27,933 nt of DNA. It comes from Spirogloea muscicola (taxonomy: Eukaryota; Streptophyta; Zygnematophyceae; Spirogloeales; Spirogloeaceae). How positions within the stretch are numbered: the first letter of the stretch is position 1; each line of letters starts with the position of its first letter. Below, one piece after another: positions 8,485 through 18,851 of this stretch. The stretch covers positions 1 through 27,933 of the forward strand of contig WELB01000124.1 of NCBI GenBank assembly GCA_009602725.1, read 5' to 3'. The translations under genes were made by a program, and so were the position numbers. The notes under the pieces are model-generated. The model saw only the letters and a program-made list of their open reading frames with translations. It was not told where the DNA came from and did not search any database.

Positions 8485-8956
8485 ATACCTGCACTTGATG
8501 TTAGCTTACACTTCTACATCCTCGTGTATATTAAATTAACCAGGAAAGGCTAAGTTGACAGACAACATTACTACGTCAGAGATCCTCCCAAGAAGTAGCC
8601 TACAGGGCATACAATATTCAGCAAGCAGCCACAGAACTTTTCGAATCGGCTTGGACTACAATTCTCTGAGGATTGTATCATTCTCCGTATTTTTTTGCGG
8701 GCACATCCTCAACCAATGCCACTTTTGATGTAATATACCCACTGCGCTCAATCTGTGCAGGCTTCATTGCATCATCAAGGGGAACCTCTCAAGCAAGCTG
8801 CAGGGCGCTGTAATACTTTTGGCATGCACTGGAAAGGCAGACATGCCAACATGCATATGTTCGCACGTTAGCCCTTCCAGCAGTCTCGATGCACACACTA
8901 GACCTCTTTGTAGTGGCAACACTACAAAGAGGCGAGCCTGCTAACTGCTCTCTAGT
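8485..8956. other. Intergenic / CTF4 3' UTR, no gene seen
   Basis: This stretch is AT-richer with short frames only. It contains the perfect hairpin at 8903-8932 and presumably the 3' UTR of the minus-strand CTF4 gene. Confidence 0.5.
8903..8932. other. Perfect 13-bp stem-loop in the CTF4 3' UTR
   Basis: CCTCTTTGTAGTG (8903-8915) and its exact reverse complement (8920-8932) flank a 4-nt loop. The loop is GCAA on the plus strand and TTGC in the CTF4 transcript. It starts 25 nt beyond the CTF4 stop codon. A 13-bp perfect stem with a GNRA-type loop is unlikely by chance. It could be an RNA element or the remnant of a small inverted-repeat transposon. Confidence 0.65.
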
Positions 8957-11900
8957 CTACATGGCCTTGCCTTGCCGCCTTTTTGCCACAGGCGACAATT
9001 GCTGCATCCTTTTGACAGAGTCAAGCAGAGAGCCCTCAGGCAGTGGACCCGCCAATGCCTGATTCACTTTGGCAAAAGGGTTGCTGACCTTTGCAGACGT
9101 CCTTAAAGGAGCTGCCTGCCTGCAAATATCTGCAGACGAAAGTGATGACTGCTTCGCACTGACACATTCCTCGGCTGCTATGCCAGCTGGCGTCCCAACT
9201 TGACGGTGCTCCTTTGCTCCTTCGTCTCTGTCATGGCCAGCTTGACCGCATGGAAGCAAGTTCTCAAGCCTGCGACTTGTTAACGAGTTATCGGGTGCCC
9301 TGCTAGGAGTGTCAAGTTGGGAGGAGAGGGTTTGGAGGGAGGCTGGCGTGGGGGGTTGAAGAACAGCCGCTGTTGATGTGGGTAGTCTGGCATTGCATGA
9401 TTGCGGAGGAGTTTGCAGTGAGGGGTAGGGGACTGTAAACATCTCAAACCCTTTTCTCAGTTCTGCCCCTTCTGTTTGCTCCAGTCGCAGCTTGTTCTGC
9501 ATTATATATCAACCAGAATAAGTGTCAGTCATGCAGCCAGCAATGTGACCTGATAGAAGGATCATGTATGCAGAGCAGCTAAGTAAGACAAAGGTGCAGT
9601 GTCACCTCGAGGTGGGCATTGAGGCGCTCAGCCAAGGCCGGCAGCCGCATGTTGGCAACAAGCCAAATGGCGCCTTCCAGGGACTTGTGCAGCCTCAGCA
9701 TCTTGGCAACCTCAAGTGCACGGACCATGCGGTCAGCTGCACGGAAGATCGGACAATCACAGCTTGCATAAGCGAGGGCAGCCAGTACCAGGGCCTGTAC
9801 CTCTGCTGCGTCAGACGCCGTGAAGTCGCGAACTCACATGCCCAGATCCACTGTTCCCTTGACTACGTGTACAATCATCTGCATATGTGACAGAGGTACT
9901 GCAGATTACCTTTACAAGCAGACACAAAGACACGAAGGAGACATCTGTCAAGGTTGGCCTCCAACTTAAGGACGCTGTCCTCCAGCCTGTCTTCCTCGTC
10001 TGCTGACAGACCTGAGCTTTCTGCCTGTGTTCGAGACTGCAAAATGACAAGCCAGAACTTTCAGTTCAACCCTAGGTAACTGACTTAGCTGCACACTATC
10101 GTATGAATCAGGACATACCTGGAGCAGCTGTATGCTGCCACGCACATACTCCTCTTCAATGTTTTCTGCTCCCAGGTCAGAGCTGACGAGCGGCACCCGA
10201 AGTTGAAGCGTCGTCAAGACTGGTCGGGGCACAACCTGCATTTTGGGACAAGTGATTCTTAACTTCCTTCACACTTTGGTCCTTCAGAGGAGCACACTGC
10301 CAAGATGAAACCACAAAGGAGATTGCCTTACAACCCAGACAGATTAATCAATTAGATGTAGCAATGCGATTGATACATGCCTGAGGCTGGCTGTCAGGCA
10401 GCTTGCAGACGATGCAGTAAACGGAATCGGTGCTAAGACCAACAACCCAGTGACTTTCGCTGCTGCATTTCCTCTCAATGCTTGAGCTGCATAGACACTT
10501 AACAGGCAAATAAGAACTGCCGCAGTATATTCGATGCTTGAGATGAGAACTTATGCGATTTGCTGGTTGGGAGCATGGCTAGTATGCCCTGCAGGCACGG
10601 TCCATGAACTGCTTGGACTGTAGAGCTGCAGGCAAATCAAAGTAGTGAGTCTAACCTGAAGACGGATACCCAGCAGCCACTATAACCACTGCAATACACA
10701 CGAACGATGCCCTGCACATGTGATCTGAGAGGAGTCTGATCATCCAAGGCATCTTACGTGTTGTATTCCATTCCAGCTATGCATCATCAACAAGAATGTG
10801 TTGAGGGTGGGAAGCAGCCATACACAGTCAGCCAGCAACACTGCAAATGGAGCTCACAAATAAGAACACGAATGGCTCTCACAACTGAGCACCTGGGTTT
10901 TGTCCAACCTGCGAATCATAGGTGCTGAGTTGACCATCTTCACTGAAGCCGAGCCAAGCCAACGTTGCAGCCCTGCTAAGAGGCAGTCTACCACTAGCAA
11001 CAACTTGTTGCTTGCACATGTCATAAAGGACAAAGTCCATAACCTGCAGCCAACAGGGAGGTATTATTAGCAGTGCTGCTACATCTGACTGCTGACTGCA
11101 AGCACTTGACATCGTTGTGGGTAGCTAGAACTTGCGGTAGGCAACAGCCATTCACGATAGTATGTCTGGTGCTCATCCCAGCCACCAGCAGCGTCAGCCC
11201 TCAGCGTCACTGTGCTTAAGAAGAATGATAGGAATATATGATTCCAATCTACACAACCCTAGCACTCAACTCATTGCTTGCCTCCACAGCAGTTGGCACT
11301 GAAGCTGCCAATAGTAGACAACCTCACCTGATCTCCAGAAGCGAGCGGTGGGCCTGCATGTGTGACCACTGCCAGCTTCTCCTCGTGACCAGCCATCGTG
11401 ACGATAGGTCCAGCAAGAGACAACACAAAGTGCTGCATATATGAAGACTTCTGTCAGCCATACCAATCTGTTCACAACAAAGAAGCTCGTTGTGTTGCTT
11501 CAGACTTTCTCTGCATGGTTGCAGGTTGTTCCAGCATGCACTATGACGCACTACCGAGTCTCAACACTGTTATGTGCTTACGTCAAAGTACTTGGCACAT
11601 ACCAGCTTCATGCAAGTTCAGTACCTGCAAGCCAGCCTCTGTGAACAATCTCAGCATATGCAGGCTGGTGCCAGCAGCAGCCCAGCCCCTTCCAAGAGCT
11701 ACAGCCACAACCTCCTCCTCTTGCGGCAACCGCATGGACCACTGTGGAAGTGGTCCAGATCCAACACAACGCGGTGGGTCTAAGGCCCAATGCAGCCAGA
11801 CAGGAAAAAGTTGCAGAACACAGAAGATGCGCGACACTGCTGATGAGCTGACCATGGAGTGACTGGCTTCTGGAATCAGCTCAGGCAGAGGCCGTCTCAA

Positions 11901-14900
11901 GTGCAGCAGCTGCAAGACTTAGTACCTCACTGTTACTTGCCCAGCTACTGAATGGGCGGTACATGAGCATACTGGGGTTCTTGGGCCCGCTAGAGGGGTT
12001 GGCGAGGAGACTCCCATCTCTACTCAATGCAGCCATGGTGAAGCCAAAATAATCGGTCAGAGTTGGCAACCTGCTCCCTCTGGAGGTATCATGGAGACAG
12101 ACCTGTCACGAGGACACGTACTGTGTCAGGCAGGGACTTATGTGAGATGTGTAGAGCAATGTGACAACTGGAGGTGGACTAGAGACCACGAGTGCAAAGT
12201 GCTAGTGCTAGCACGCGCTAGTGGGCGAGCAATAGCCACTTGCAGATTCAGGAAATCTCCACACATCACTTGACAAGGCAAATCGTGCAGGTGCTGCAAG
12301 CTCGTAGACTGATCCATGTCATGCATCCAGCCTTTTGATGAAGTTACTAGTCTGATACTGCACATTCAACAGACTTACACCTCAATGTGCGAGCAACTTT
12401 CATCCTCTCGGGTAGTGACGCAGCCCAACATGTTGTAAGCCAAGAACCTTTTCTGGCCCTTCTTAGCTGTTGTCGAGCCCGACTGAAAGGAAGCTTGCAT
12501 AGATGGGCCAGCAGGAGGCTTCTGCAGCTTCATTCGATCTTTGGTGAGCTTTGGTGAGTCATTTGCATTCGTTGGCCTATTTAATTCTCCACCTTGTGAG
12601 ACTTCCTCTTCAGTCTGCAATGCAGGCCAATGCCAGAATACTGCATGCAGTAAGGCCCTCAGTCAAAGACTACTGGTCATAGTGCATACTATTGCTATAC
12701 CCAATCAGGACTTGACCTTGCCAGTAAATCTGTGGTACATAAAATCTTAAGAGCAGGTGTAACGTGATCACACCATACGGTGAGCAGATTATGTATGCCA
12801 ACGAGCATAGATGTCATTTGGATGGGAAGAACCTTATGCTGCCGTTTCCTCAAACGTGTGAATGCTTCATCAGAGTCGCTCTCATTCTCGAGCGGCAGCT
12901 CAAATGTGTCACCACCAGCCTTTGACGAGCCGCCACTGTAGAAGAGCTCATCAACCTCGTGTCACTAATCTTGGCCTCTGTAAACAGAGTCTGCAACGGT
13001 CTCAGTGAGCTCAATCTAGCAATTCGAGCTCCTGAAGGGTTTAGAGTGTAGGGTTTCGAATTAGAGTTTAGGTTTTGGGAGTTTAAGGTCTTGGGTTTAT
13101 TGTACTTGTGTCGCTTCCTCTCCTTTGATGTCTCAGAGCTTTCTGGTGCGTGTTCGTCCCCACTGCGGCTCAGCAATTCTTCCTCCGCCAAGGAGCCGGG
13201 ATGTGCGGGTGGAACCATGTGGGCAGGTATGACGCCGTCCCAAATGGACAGATTACCCTCCATGTCGATCATGGCAAGCGCATTCCCCTCAGGACTCCAA
13301 GACAAGCCGCACACCTCAGACTCCCAGGTGAGGGAATCCAGGTCTTTGCGAGTTACATTGTCCCAAATGACGACCTGGCTCAAACGACGATGTGACTTTT
13401 GCACAGATTAGTTTGAAAAATGTGCTGCTTGTGCAATGATCGAATACTTCATATGGAGGAGCAATTGCCGCAAGAGCTAGTGACAGAGAGGCTTCACAGT
13501 CTGACTAGTTTCTGATGTCTTGAATGGTCACTGATGGGTGTCTACAGAGCTAGCTAGTTAGTACTCACTTACCTGTTGATCGTCCCCAGCAGAGGCAAGG
13601 TACCGCCCATTAGTGGACCATGCAACTGTACCAACGTCTGCAGTATGAGCTCCTCGGAAAGCATGGACCTCTTCTGCTGTATCACTGCACACAGGATGAA
13701 GGACAGCGAATCAGCAAAAGATTGACAAGGTCCTCTCATCAAAATGCAGAAGCAGAGTCAAGAGAAGCAACGAGCTGTGAGTGCGATATGACGTACCGAT
13801 CGTACATCACAATGTCATTCCTATGCCCTGGGACAGCGACGTATCCGCCATCTGGGTGCCAAGAGATGCAATTCTTGCAAGCGCAGCTGACATCTGTCTG
13901 AAGAGCTGCACCCTCCAGGCGATGCAAAGCCTGCTCGTAACCCAAGAATCACAACAGTTTTAAGAAGCAGAAGCAGAAGAGTGTGTAGCTAATCAGCAGT
14001 GCAGGGTAGTTAGGGCTGAGCGTTGGCTTTTAAGAGTAACGCTGAACTCCACATACACACGAGCAGTGCCTTAACAAGGTGCAACTCCTGCAGTTTAAGT
14101 AAGCAAGAGGGCACGAGAAGGCTCGCATCATCGAAGCTGGAGATAAGTGTCAGGCCAAGAAGACAAGACTACCTTCCCTGTGGCTATATCCCAGTATATG
14201 ACCAAGCCATCAGAGTCTGCTGAGGTCAGGAATTCATTTCTGGGATCAAAGCCCAAGCTGAGGATGGGCTTGTCGTGACCCTGGATGTAAATTTACAGCA
14301 TGCACACAGCATGCATAGATCAGCAGCAAGCACATATTGCAAGAACGTGATCTGTGTGCGAGCATGCGGTCCGCACGACAGCAGCGTGGCAGGCGGTGCA
14401 GGCACTGAGGTTAACAGCATGCCGCGTCGGCCCACCTTCAAGATCCTGACGATGGAGTTGTCAACTGTGCTGATGAGCTTAATGCCCTCGTCGTCACCGG
14501 CTGCCGCCAGCAGGCCCCCGGTGGGGCTGTAGGCCAGCGATCTGATCGGCAGGGTGAATCTCGTGACATTTCCCTCAAACTTGAGCTCTGCGCCATGAGA
14601 CAGTGAGCAGCGGCGGTGTCATATGCGAGCGGCCCGTGCACGTCGAGACGTCATAGCAGTGCGCGCTAACGACCAGCCGTGATTTGACGCCAGTCTGTCG
14701 CCCCTTTCAGACGAGAGGGCCGGCAGCTTAGAAGGCAGAGCTGGAGCACCTGCAAGGCGGTAGACCTTGACGGCCCGGTCCTCAGCTGCCGACGCAAAGT
14801 GGCGGCCGGTGGGGCTGACGGCCAGGGCCGTGACGGCTTCGCTGTGGTCCTGGAGCGTGACGACGGCGACGGCGCCGCCGTCGTCACTCAGCTCGTGGAC

Positions 14901-14987
14901 CTTGACGAGGCCGTCGGCGCCGGCAGTGAGCACGCGGCGCCCGGCGGCGTCGAAGGCCACGCTGCCGAGGCCCGCGCGGTGCGCTGC
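8957..14987 (-). CDS. CTF4: WDHD1 / CTF4 / AND-1 replisome adaptor (about 19 exons)
   Basis: CTF4/WDHD1 links the CMG helicase to DNA polymerase alpha in the nucleus. Exon ends read here: 14750, 14587-14436, 14280-14173, 13930-13797, 13684-13573, 13374 to about 13106, about 12958-12833, 12614-12381, 12102-11926, 11741-11625, 11432-11328, 11043-10909, about 10842-10763, about 10691-10655, 10462-10381, 10235-10119, 10036-9910, 9832-9606, 9496-8957. The N-terminal WD40 blades include VTRFTLPIRSLAYSPTGG, DDEGIKLISTVDNSI, NDIVMYDR and VVIWDN. The SepB/Ctf4 beta-propeller includes AYNMLGCVTTREDESCSHIE, LPTLTDYFGFTMAAL, LMYRPFSSWASNSE, RGWAAAGTSLHMLRLF, LAWLGFSEDGQL and LVSSDLGAENIEEEY. A helical bundle and a basic tail with NPFAKVNQ follow. 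No HMG box is visible. The first exon lacks an in-frame ATG. Confidence 0.92.
10379..10381 (-). other. GC-AG intron donor in CTF4
   Basis: The exon ending KLPDSQPQ stops at 10381 and is followed on the minus strand by GCATGT rather than GT. The next exon, at 10235, resumes VVPRPVLTTL in phase 0. The junction PQ/VVPRP matches the CTF4 family, so the CAG|GCATGT donor is supported by protein continuity. Confidence 0.7.
13030..13098. repeat. Degenerate telomere-like tract in a CTF4 intron
   Basis: On the plus strand, units GGGTTTAGAG, TAGGGTTTCG, AGTTTAGG, TTTTGGGAG, TTTAAGG and TTGGGTTTA follow in succession. They are imperfect versions of TTTAGGG. On the coding (minus) strand they read as CCCTAAA-like units beginning a few bases after the probable donor at about 13105. 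The tract resembles that in NUP43 intron 1. Confidence 0.65.
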
Positions 14988-15008
14988 CTGCGCCTCCGGC
15001 GCGGCGCG

Positions 15009-15009
15009 N
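15009..15009. other. Single ambiguous base (N)
   Basis: This is the only N in the window. It lies in very GC-rich sequence at the 5' end of CTF4, where the start codon or first splice site is expected. It may hide a longer unresolved stretch and explain the missing ATG. A possible upstream exon on the minus strand (ATG at 15289, reading WVAHYEGENLQVLK near 15200-15160) cannot be joined with confidence. Confidence 0.8.
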
Positions 15010-15276
15010 GGGCGGAGGCCTCGGGGCCTCGCCGGGGGTTCAAAACCGCGCGAAGGCGGGGGCGGGCTGCTTTTCTTTGGTTTTTGGCGCCCCCGACGCC
15101 CGACACACGCGCCGCCGGCCTCGCCCGACGCACGGCCGTCGGGCTCGGCGCGCTACGACTGCGCTTTAGGACTTGCAGGTTCTCCCCTTCGTAGTGCGCC
15201 ACCCACGTAGCGGTGTGTCTTCTGCCGCCGCTGTCCGGCACTTTGTCCATGCCTGTCCATTTTCTTTGGACTGCCT

Positions 15277-15709
15277 TTGACCGCGCCAATCGACTTTGAA
15301 GAGCTTCTTCATCTCACGAGCCTCATTGTCCTTGTCTGTATGCTACTGGCGCTTATCCACCCGTCAAACTTACTCCCGCATGTCATGAGTGACTACTGTG
15401 ACCGTGTCTGTAATACTCACCACTTGCCTTTGCCTTTGAGAGGTACTGACTGCAGACCTTTCTGCTTTGAATGCCCCCGGCCCAGACGAGGAGGTCAGCT
15501 CCGAGCTCTTGTTCATGTTACTACGGTGTGCAGGTGAGGAGTTTCACTTATGGTGGTAGGTGACTCCTGCAAATGCAGGAAAGTGGCTTTCTAAAGCCAT
15601 CCGCTATATATGGCCAGATCTCATGAACAGAAATCTGGTGCAGATCAGGTATAGGAAGATTGAGCCTGACGAGTTGGTGGCAGTAGCCACAGCCAGGCTC
15701 GCCTCCTGA
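15277..15709 (+). CDS. 3' part of an unrecognised spliced gene
   Basis: The best-supported part is exon 15456-15533 (LSALNAPGPDEEVSSELLFM, then LLRCA), joined by a 45-nt GT-AG intron (15534-15578) to 15579-15709. The latter reads GKWLSKAIRYIWPDLMNRNL, then VQIRYRKIEPDELVAVATAR and LAS, with a stop at 15707-15709. The phase-1 junction keeps one frame, which argues for a real gene. An upstream exon is likely within 15277-15400 (FEELLHLTSLIVLVC, ALIHPSNLLPHVMS) but its donor is not resolved. The gene diverges from CTF4 across a GC-rich gap, so they may share a promoter. I do not recognise the family. Confidence 0.45.
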
Positions 15710-16021
15710 TTAACACAGCGCTCTTGCATGAGCAGCGATCTCTGGCACGGACTTCAGCGATCTTGCCCAGTAGTATTGCGTTCTTGATCGAGAGGGTGTC
15801 GTGATATACAATGTCTATTGCTAAGGAACGTCGATATGGCAGATTCCATAGAATTCAGGTGACATGTCAGGGTCCACGTTGTTGGCAACGTGCGCATTGT
15901 GAAAAGTGATGAAAGACGAGAAGTTTAGGTATTGGCCTGATAGGATGTCTGATAACTGTAGCTCATAACAACTCAGAGGGTCACCTTCAGGAACCAAGTG
16001 TATATAACTTACAATAATATC
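15710..16021. other. Intergenic stretch, nothing recognised
   Basis: Only short frames occur between the stop at 15709 and the stop at 16022 of the minus-strand fragment. I saw no RNA gene, repeat or clear regulatory motif here. Confidence 0.4.
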
Positions 16022-16626
16022 TCAGCATGGTTCCAGGCCCCAGTCAGAGAGGAGAAATTTTGCAACTTCGTGCTGGGGCACAGCACTGGCCGCTTGTGTT
16101 TGATCCAGTGCAGCCTGCCCGCTGTCTTGAGGAATGCCCGCAGCGCGTTCCCGGGCCTTCATCTTGACCTTGCTGATGAGGACCCCCACGGCAACAGGCT
16201 GCGCAGCCTCGCCGGCTGGGTTATCGAGGACCTGCAAGCTGACGGACGTGCGCTCCGGGTGGTTCAACAAGCATGCGGAGCGGACGAGTGACGGCTGTAC
16301 CTCAGACTCAGCGAGGAAGTCCTCGGAGGAGTTCCGGTAGCTGTCGTCGCCGCCGGCCGGCCTTCAACGCTACGATCACTGTCCAAGGTTATTGACGCTC
16401 TCCAGCACGCCCCGCGACGACCGGTGCAGGCCGGCGCCCGCCTCCTGCGAGTCCCCGCCTCGCTCTGGAGCCACTGGCGAGGCTTCGAGTAGCGACATCT
16501 TGACAGGCTCCGGCGATGTGACTGGCCCGCTTGAGGCCTCGGCGTAGTCGCAAGCTCCTCCCCGCTCTCTCGCTGCCGCTTTGCCCTCTCCTCAACTTCC
16601 TGTGCCTCTCTTCTCTCCTTGATCTC
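16022..16626 (-). pseudogene. Unrecognised gene fragment, better-preserved arm copy
   Basis: The minus-strand frame from about 16330 to 16022 is open and protein-like: RNSSEDFLAESEVQPSLVRS, NHPERTSVSLQVLDNPAGEA, VGVLISKVKMKARERAAG and FLLSDWGLEPC plus stop. Upstream, inside the inverted-repeat arm, are MSLLEASPVAPERGGDSQEA, then GLHRSSRGVLESVNNLGQ followed by in-frame stops, and a charged coiled-coil-like EIKERREAQEVEERAKRQRE in another frame. Either an intron separates these parts or the copy is frameshifted; the 5' end is cut by the repeat centre. A 4-nt difference from the other arm breaks the frame near 16360. The family is not recognised. Confidence 0.4.
16183..16626. repeat. Left arm of a large imperfect inverted repeat
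   Basis: About 444 bp pair with 16693-17149 as a reverse complement, at roughly 85-90% identity by eye with small indels. The outer edge is at the run CCCCCACGG (16183-16191) and the inner edge at CTTGATCTC (16618-16626). The spacer to the other arm is 66 bp. Confidence 0.85.
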
Positions 16627-16692
16627 AGTGTGGGAGTGGCCCTGTCGCCGGAGGCGCTGGAAGAGCGGAAAGGAAGGCGTCGCGAGAGGAAG

Positions 16693-17149
16693 GAGATCAA
16701 GGAGAGAAGAGAGTCACAGGAAGATGAGGAGAGGGCAAAGCGGCGGCGAGAGAGTGGGGAGGTTGCGACTACGTCGAGGGCCGAGGCCTCACGCGGGCCA
16801 GTCACATGGCCGGAGCCGGAGAAACCGTCAAGAAGTCGCTACTCGAAGCCTCGCCAGAGCGAGGCGGGGACTCGCAGGAGGCGGGCGCGGGCCTGCACCG
16901 GTCGCCGCGGGGCGTGCTGGAGAGCGTCAACAACCTCGGACAGCCGTGGGTGCTGGCGTTGAAGGCCGGCGGCGACGACAGCTGCCGGAACTCCTCCGAG
17001 GAATATCCTCACTGAGTCTGAGGTACAGCCGCCACTCGACAGCTCCTCATGCTTGTTGTACCACCCACCTGCATGCTGACGCACGTCCATCTGCATGCAG
17101 CTCCTCGATAACCCAGCCGGCGAGGCTGCGCAGCCTGTCGCCGTGGGGG
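16693..17149. repeat. Right arm of the large imperfect inverted repeat
   Basis: This is the reverse complement of 16183-16626, starting GAGATCAAGG at 16693 and ending CCGTGGGGG at about 17149. Differences include a 6-bp deletion relative to the left arm (SLLEASPERGG against SLLEASPVAPERGG) and a different sequence after VNNLGQ. Confidence 0.85.
16806..17015 (+). pseudogene. Right-arm copy of the duplicated gene fragment
   Basis: The plus frame reads MAGAGETVKKSLLEASPERG, then GLHRSPRGVLESVNNLGQPW, VLALKAGGDDS and CRNSSEEYPH, with a stop at 17013-17015. It keeps the frame through VNNLGQ into AGGDDS, where the left arm is broken. It stops early where the left arm continues as SSEDFLAESEVQ. Each arm thus retains a part the other has lost. 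A charged frame, EIKERRESQEDEERAKRRRE, precedes it at 16693-16760. Expression is unknown. Confidence 0.45.
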
Positions 17150-17587
17150 GGCCACGAGGGACCGCCCGCCGACACCAGATCGACGGCGGAGCGGCAACTG
17201 CGCACTTACGTGACCGGGGCTGACCTGGAGGTGCCGTGTTCGGGAAATCCTGTTTCACATTAGACTGCTAGGTGACGTGCCTCATATGTCCACGTGGTCC
17301 AGCCACCTCACATGCCTTGTCAGATCGACATTAATAAGCCACCGACGGGATTTGTCGTGACAAGGGTCGCGTGAGGCCTGGCCCACTTCAGCTCAGTCCA
17401 CTGTACCCACCCACAATGTAGGCCTGCGCTTAAGACCTACTTTGAGATTGCTTGATATTTCCCAATAACTCGGCCAAAATGCAAATTGCCGGGCGAAACA
17501 GTGACTGGCACCACTCATTGGCAGCGTGACTGTAGTACAGAAGAAGTGATCCCGGCAACAAGGATTCAGCGCAGCAGAAGCACGAGC
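17150..17587. other. Intergenic stretch, no gene seen
   Basis: Between the inverted repeat and the oxidoreductase stop codon I see only short frames. The oxidoreductase 3' UTR must start here (minus strand), but no TGTAA was found close to the stop. Confidence 0.4.
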
Positions 17588-18851
17588 TTAGGCTGACGCG
17601 TGTACACTATTGAGTTGTATTATACAGCTGCCGCCCTTGATGGACTGGTCCACTGCGCTGAGCACTGCTTGCGTTTTTCGTGCAATTGATGGCCAGTACG
17701 GGTCCACTTTGCCACGGCCCGATCGGATGCCCGCCACAAGAGAAGCAAACTTCTCGAGCATCAGCGCCTCTTGAGGTACCCTCAGCTTTACCTTGTGATT
17801 GACCTCCTCCTTCGAGATCCTGCAGGCAACACCACCTCATCATGGTTAGTACCAACACACAGCATGAGCACCACAATAGACGAGCACGTCCTGCCAGTGT
17901 TGCTTGAGCTGCCAGAGACAGAGCAAGTCTATGTGCAAAAGCGGCATCTCAAAAAATCACGTACCATGTGGAAAAGTCTTTGAGAGCCACTGCGCTGGTG
18001 ATTGTGAACGAGCATTCGTCCTCCCTGAATGGGATGATGAAGTCCTTCAGCTCCAGGACTGCTCTGGTGCCGACAATTTCGAGGCTTTGTCGAAATGGCG
18101 CATCAAAGCCGCAGTCAAAGACCGCCACGCGGCCGTCTGGCCAGGTAAGAGTGGCTCCACAGCTCATGACGACTCCAGCGGCGTTCAGCTTGGGGTCAGG
18201 ATGAGCAGCCACGCGGTGGGGCATGTCGGAATCGAAGGCCCACAGCGCGGCGCGGATGCAGTACCACCCGACGTCGCCGAGGCATCCAAGCCCGTCGAGG
18301 CCGGGCTTGCACCGGATGTTGGTGGCCAGGAACTCGTCCGCGGCCCAGAAGGAGAGCGAGGCGTTCACGCGGCTGGGCCGGCCGAAGGCGGACCGGTCCT
18401 CTATGTGCCGCGCCATGGCGGCGGCGCGTGGGTTGTGCATCCACATGGTGCCGTCCATGAGCTGCACGCCGGCCTCGGCGCACGCGGCCAGCATCTCCTC
18501 CATCTCCGCAGCGTCCGGCGCCGGCGGCTTCTCCAGCAGGACGTGCTTGCCTGCCGCCGCGGCCTTGACCACCCACTCCCGGTGCAGGCCCGTCGGCAGC
18601 GGCACGTACACCGCGTCCACGTCAGGGTCGTCCAGCACCTCCTGGTAGCTCCCGTACGCCGTCGCCAGGCCCGCCTCGGCCGCGAACTCGCGCGCCTTGG
18701 CCAGCGACCGGCTGCCCACCGCGCGGGGATCCACGCCAGACGCCTTGTGCATGGCGCGCACCACCTTGCGGGCAATCCTAGCGCACCCGAGGACGCCAAA
18801 GCACACCGGCGGCGGCGACGGCGACGCCGACGGCTCCGTGGCCGCCGCCAT
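17588..18851 (-). CDS. Gfo/Idh/MocA family NAD(P)-dependent oxidoreductase
   Basis: Two exons, 18851-17965 and 17819-17588, encode 372 residues. The ATG at 18851-18849 has a strong context (gccATGG). Residues 1-15 are Ala/Ser/Pro-rich. The Rossmann dinucleotide-binding motif follows as FGVLGCARIARKVVRAM, then VGSRSLAKAREFAAEAGL, AVYVPLPTGLHREWV and the family hallmark GKHVLLEKPPA (E-K-P). The C-terminal domain contains LMDGTMWMHNPRAA, FLATNIRCKPGLDGLGCLGD and GWYCIRAALWAF. The phase-2 GT-AG splice restores DFSTWISKEEVNHK, and the end reads VDQSIKGGSCIIQLNSVHAS. Length and motifs match plant members of the family, whose substrates are mostly undefined. An upstream in-frame extension to 19226 is discussed separately. 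Confidence 0.9.

Noticed and set aside
12209-12225. Small palindrome around GTGCTAGCAC in a CTF4 intron
   Set aside because: Ten-base palindromes are expected by chance in 28 kb and nothing else supports a function.
14767-15210. Long plus-strand ORFs opposite the first CTF4 exon
   Set aside because: GC-rich shadows of the minus-strand WD40 exon, with no family features and running across the N.
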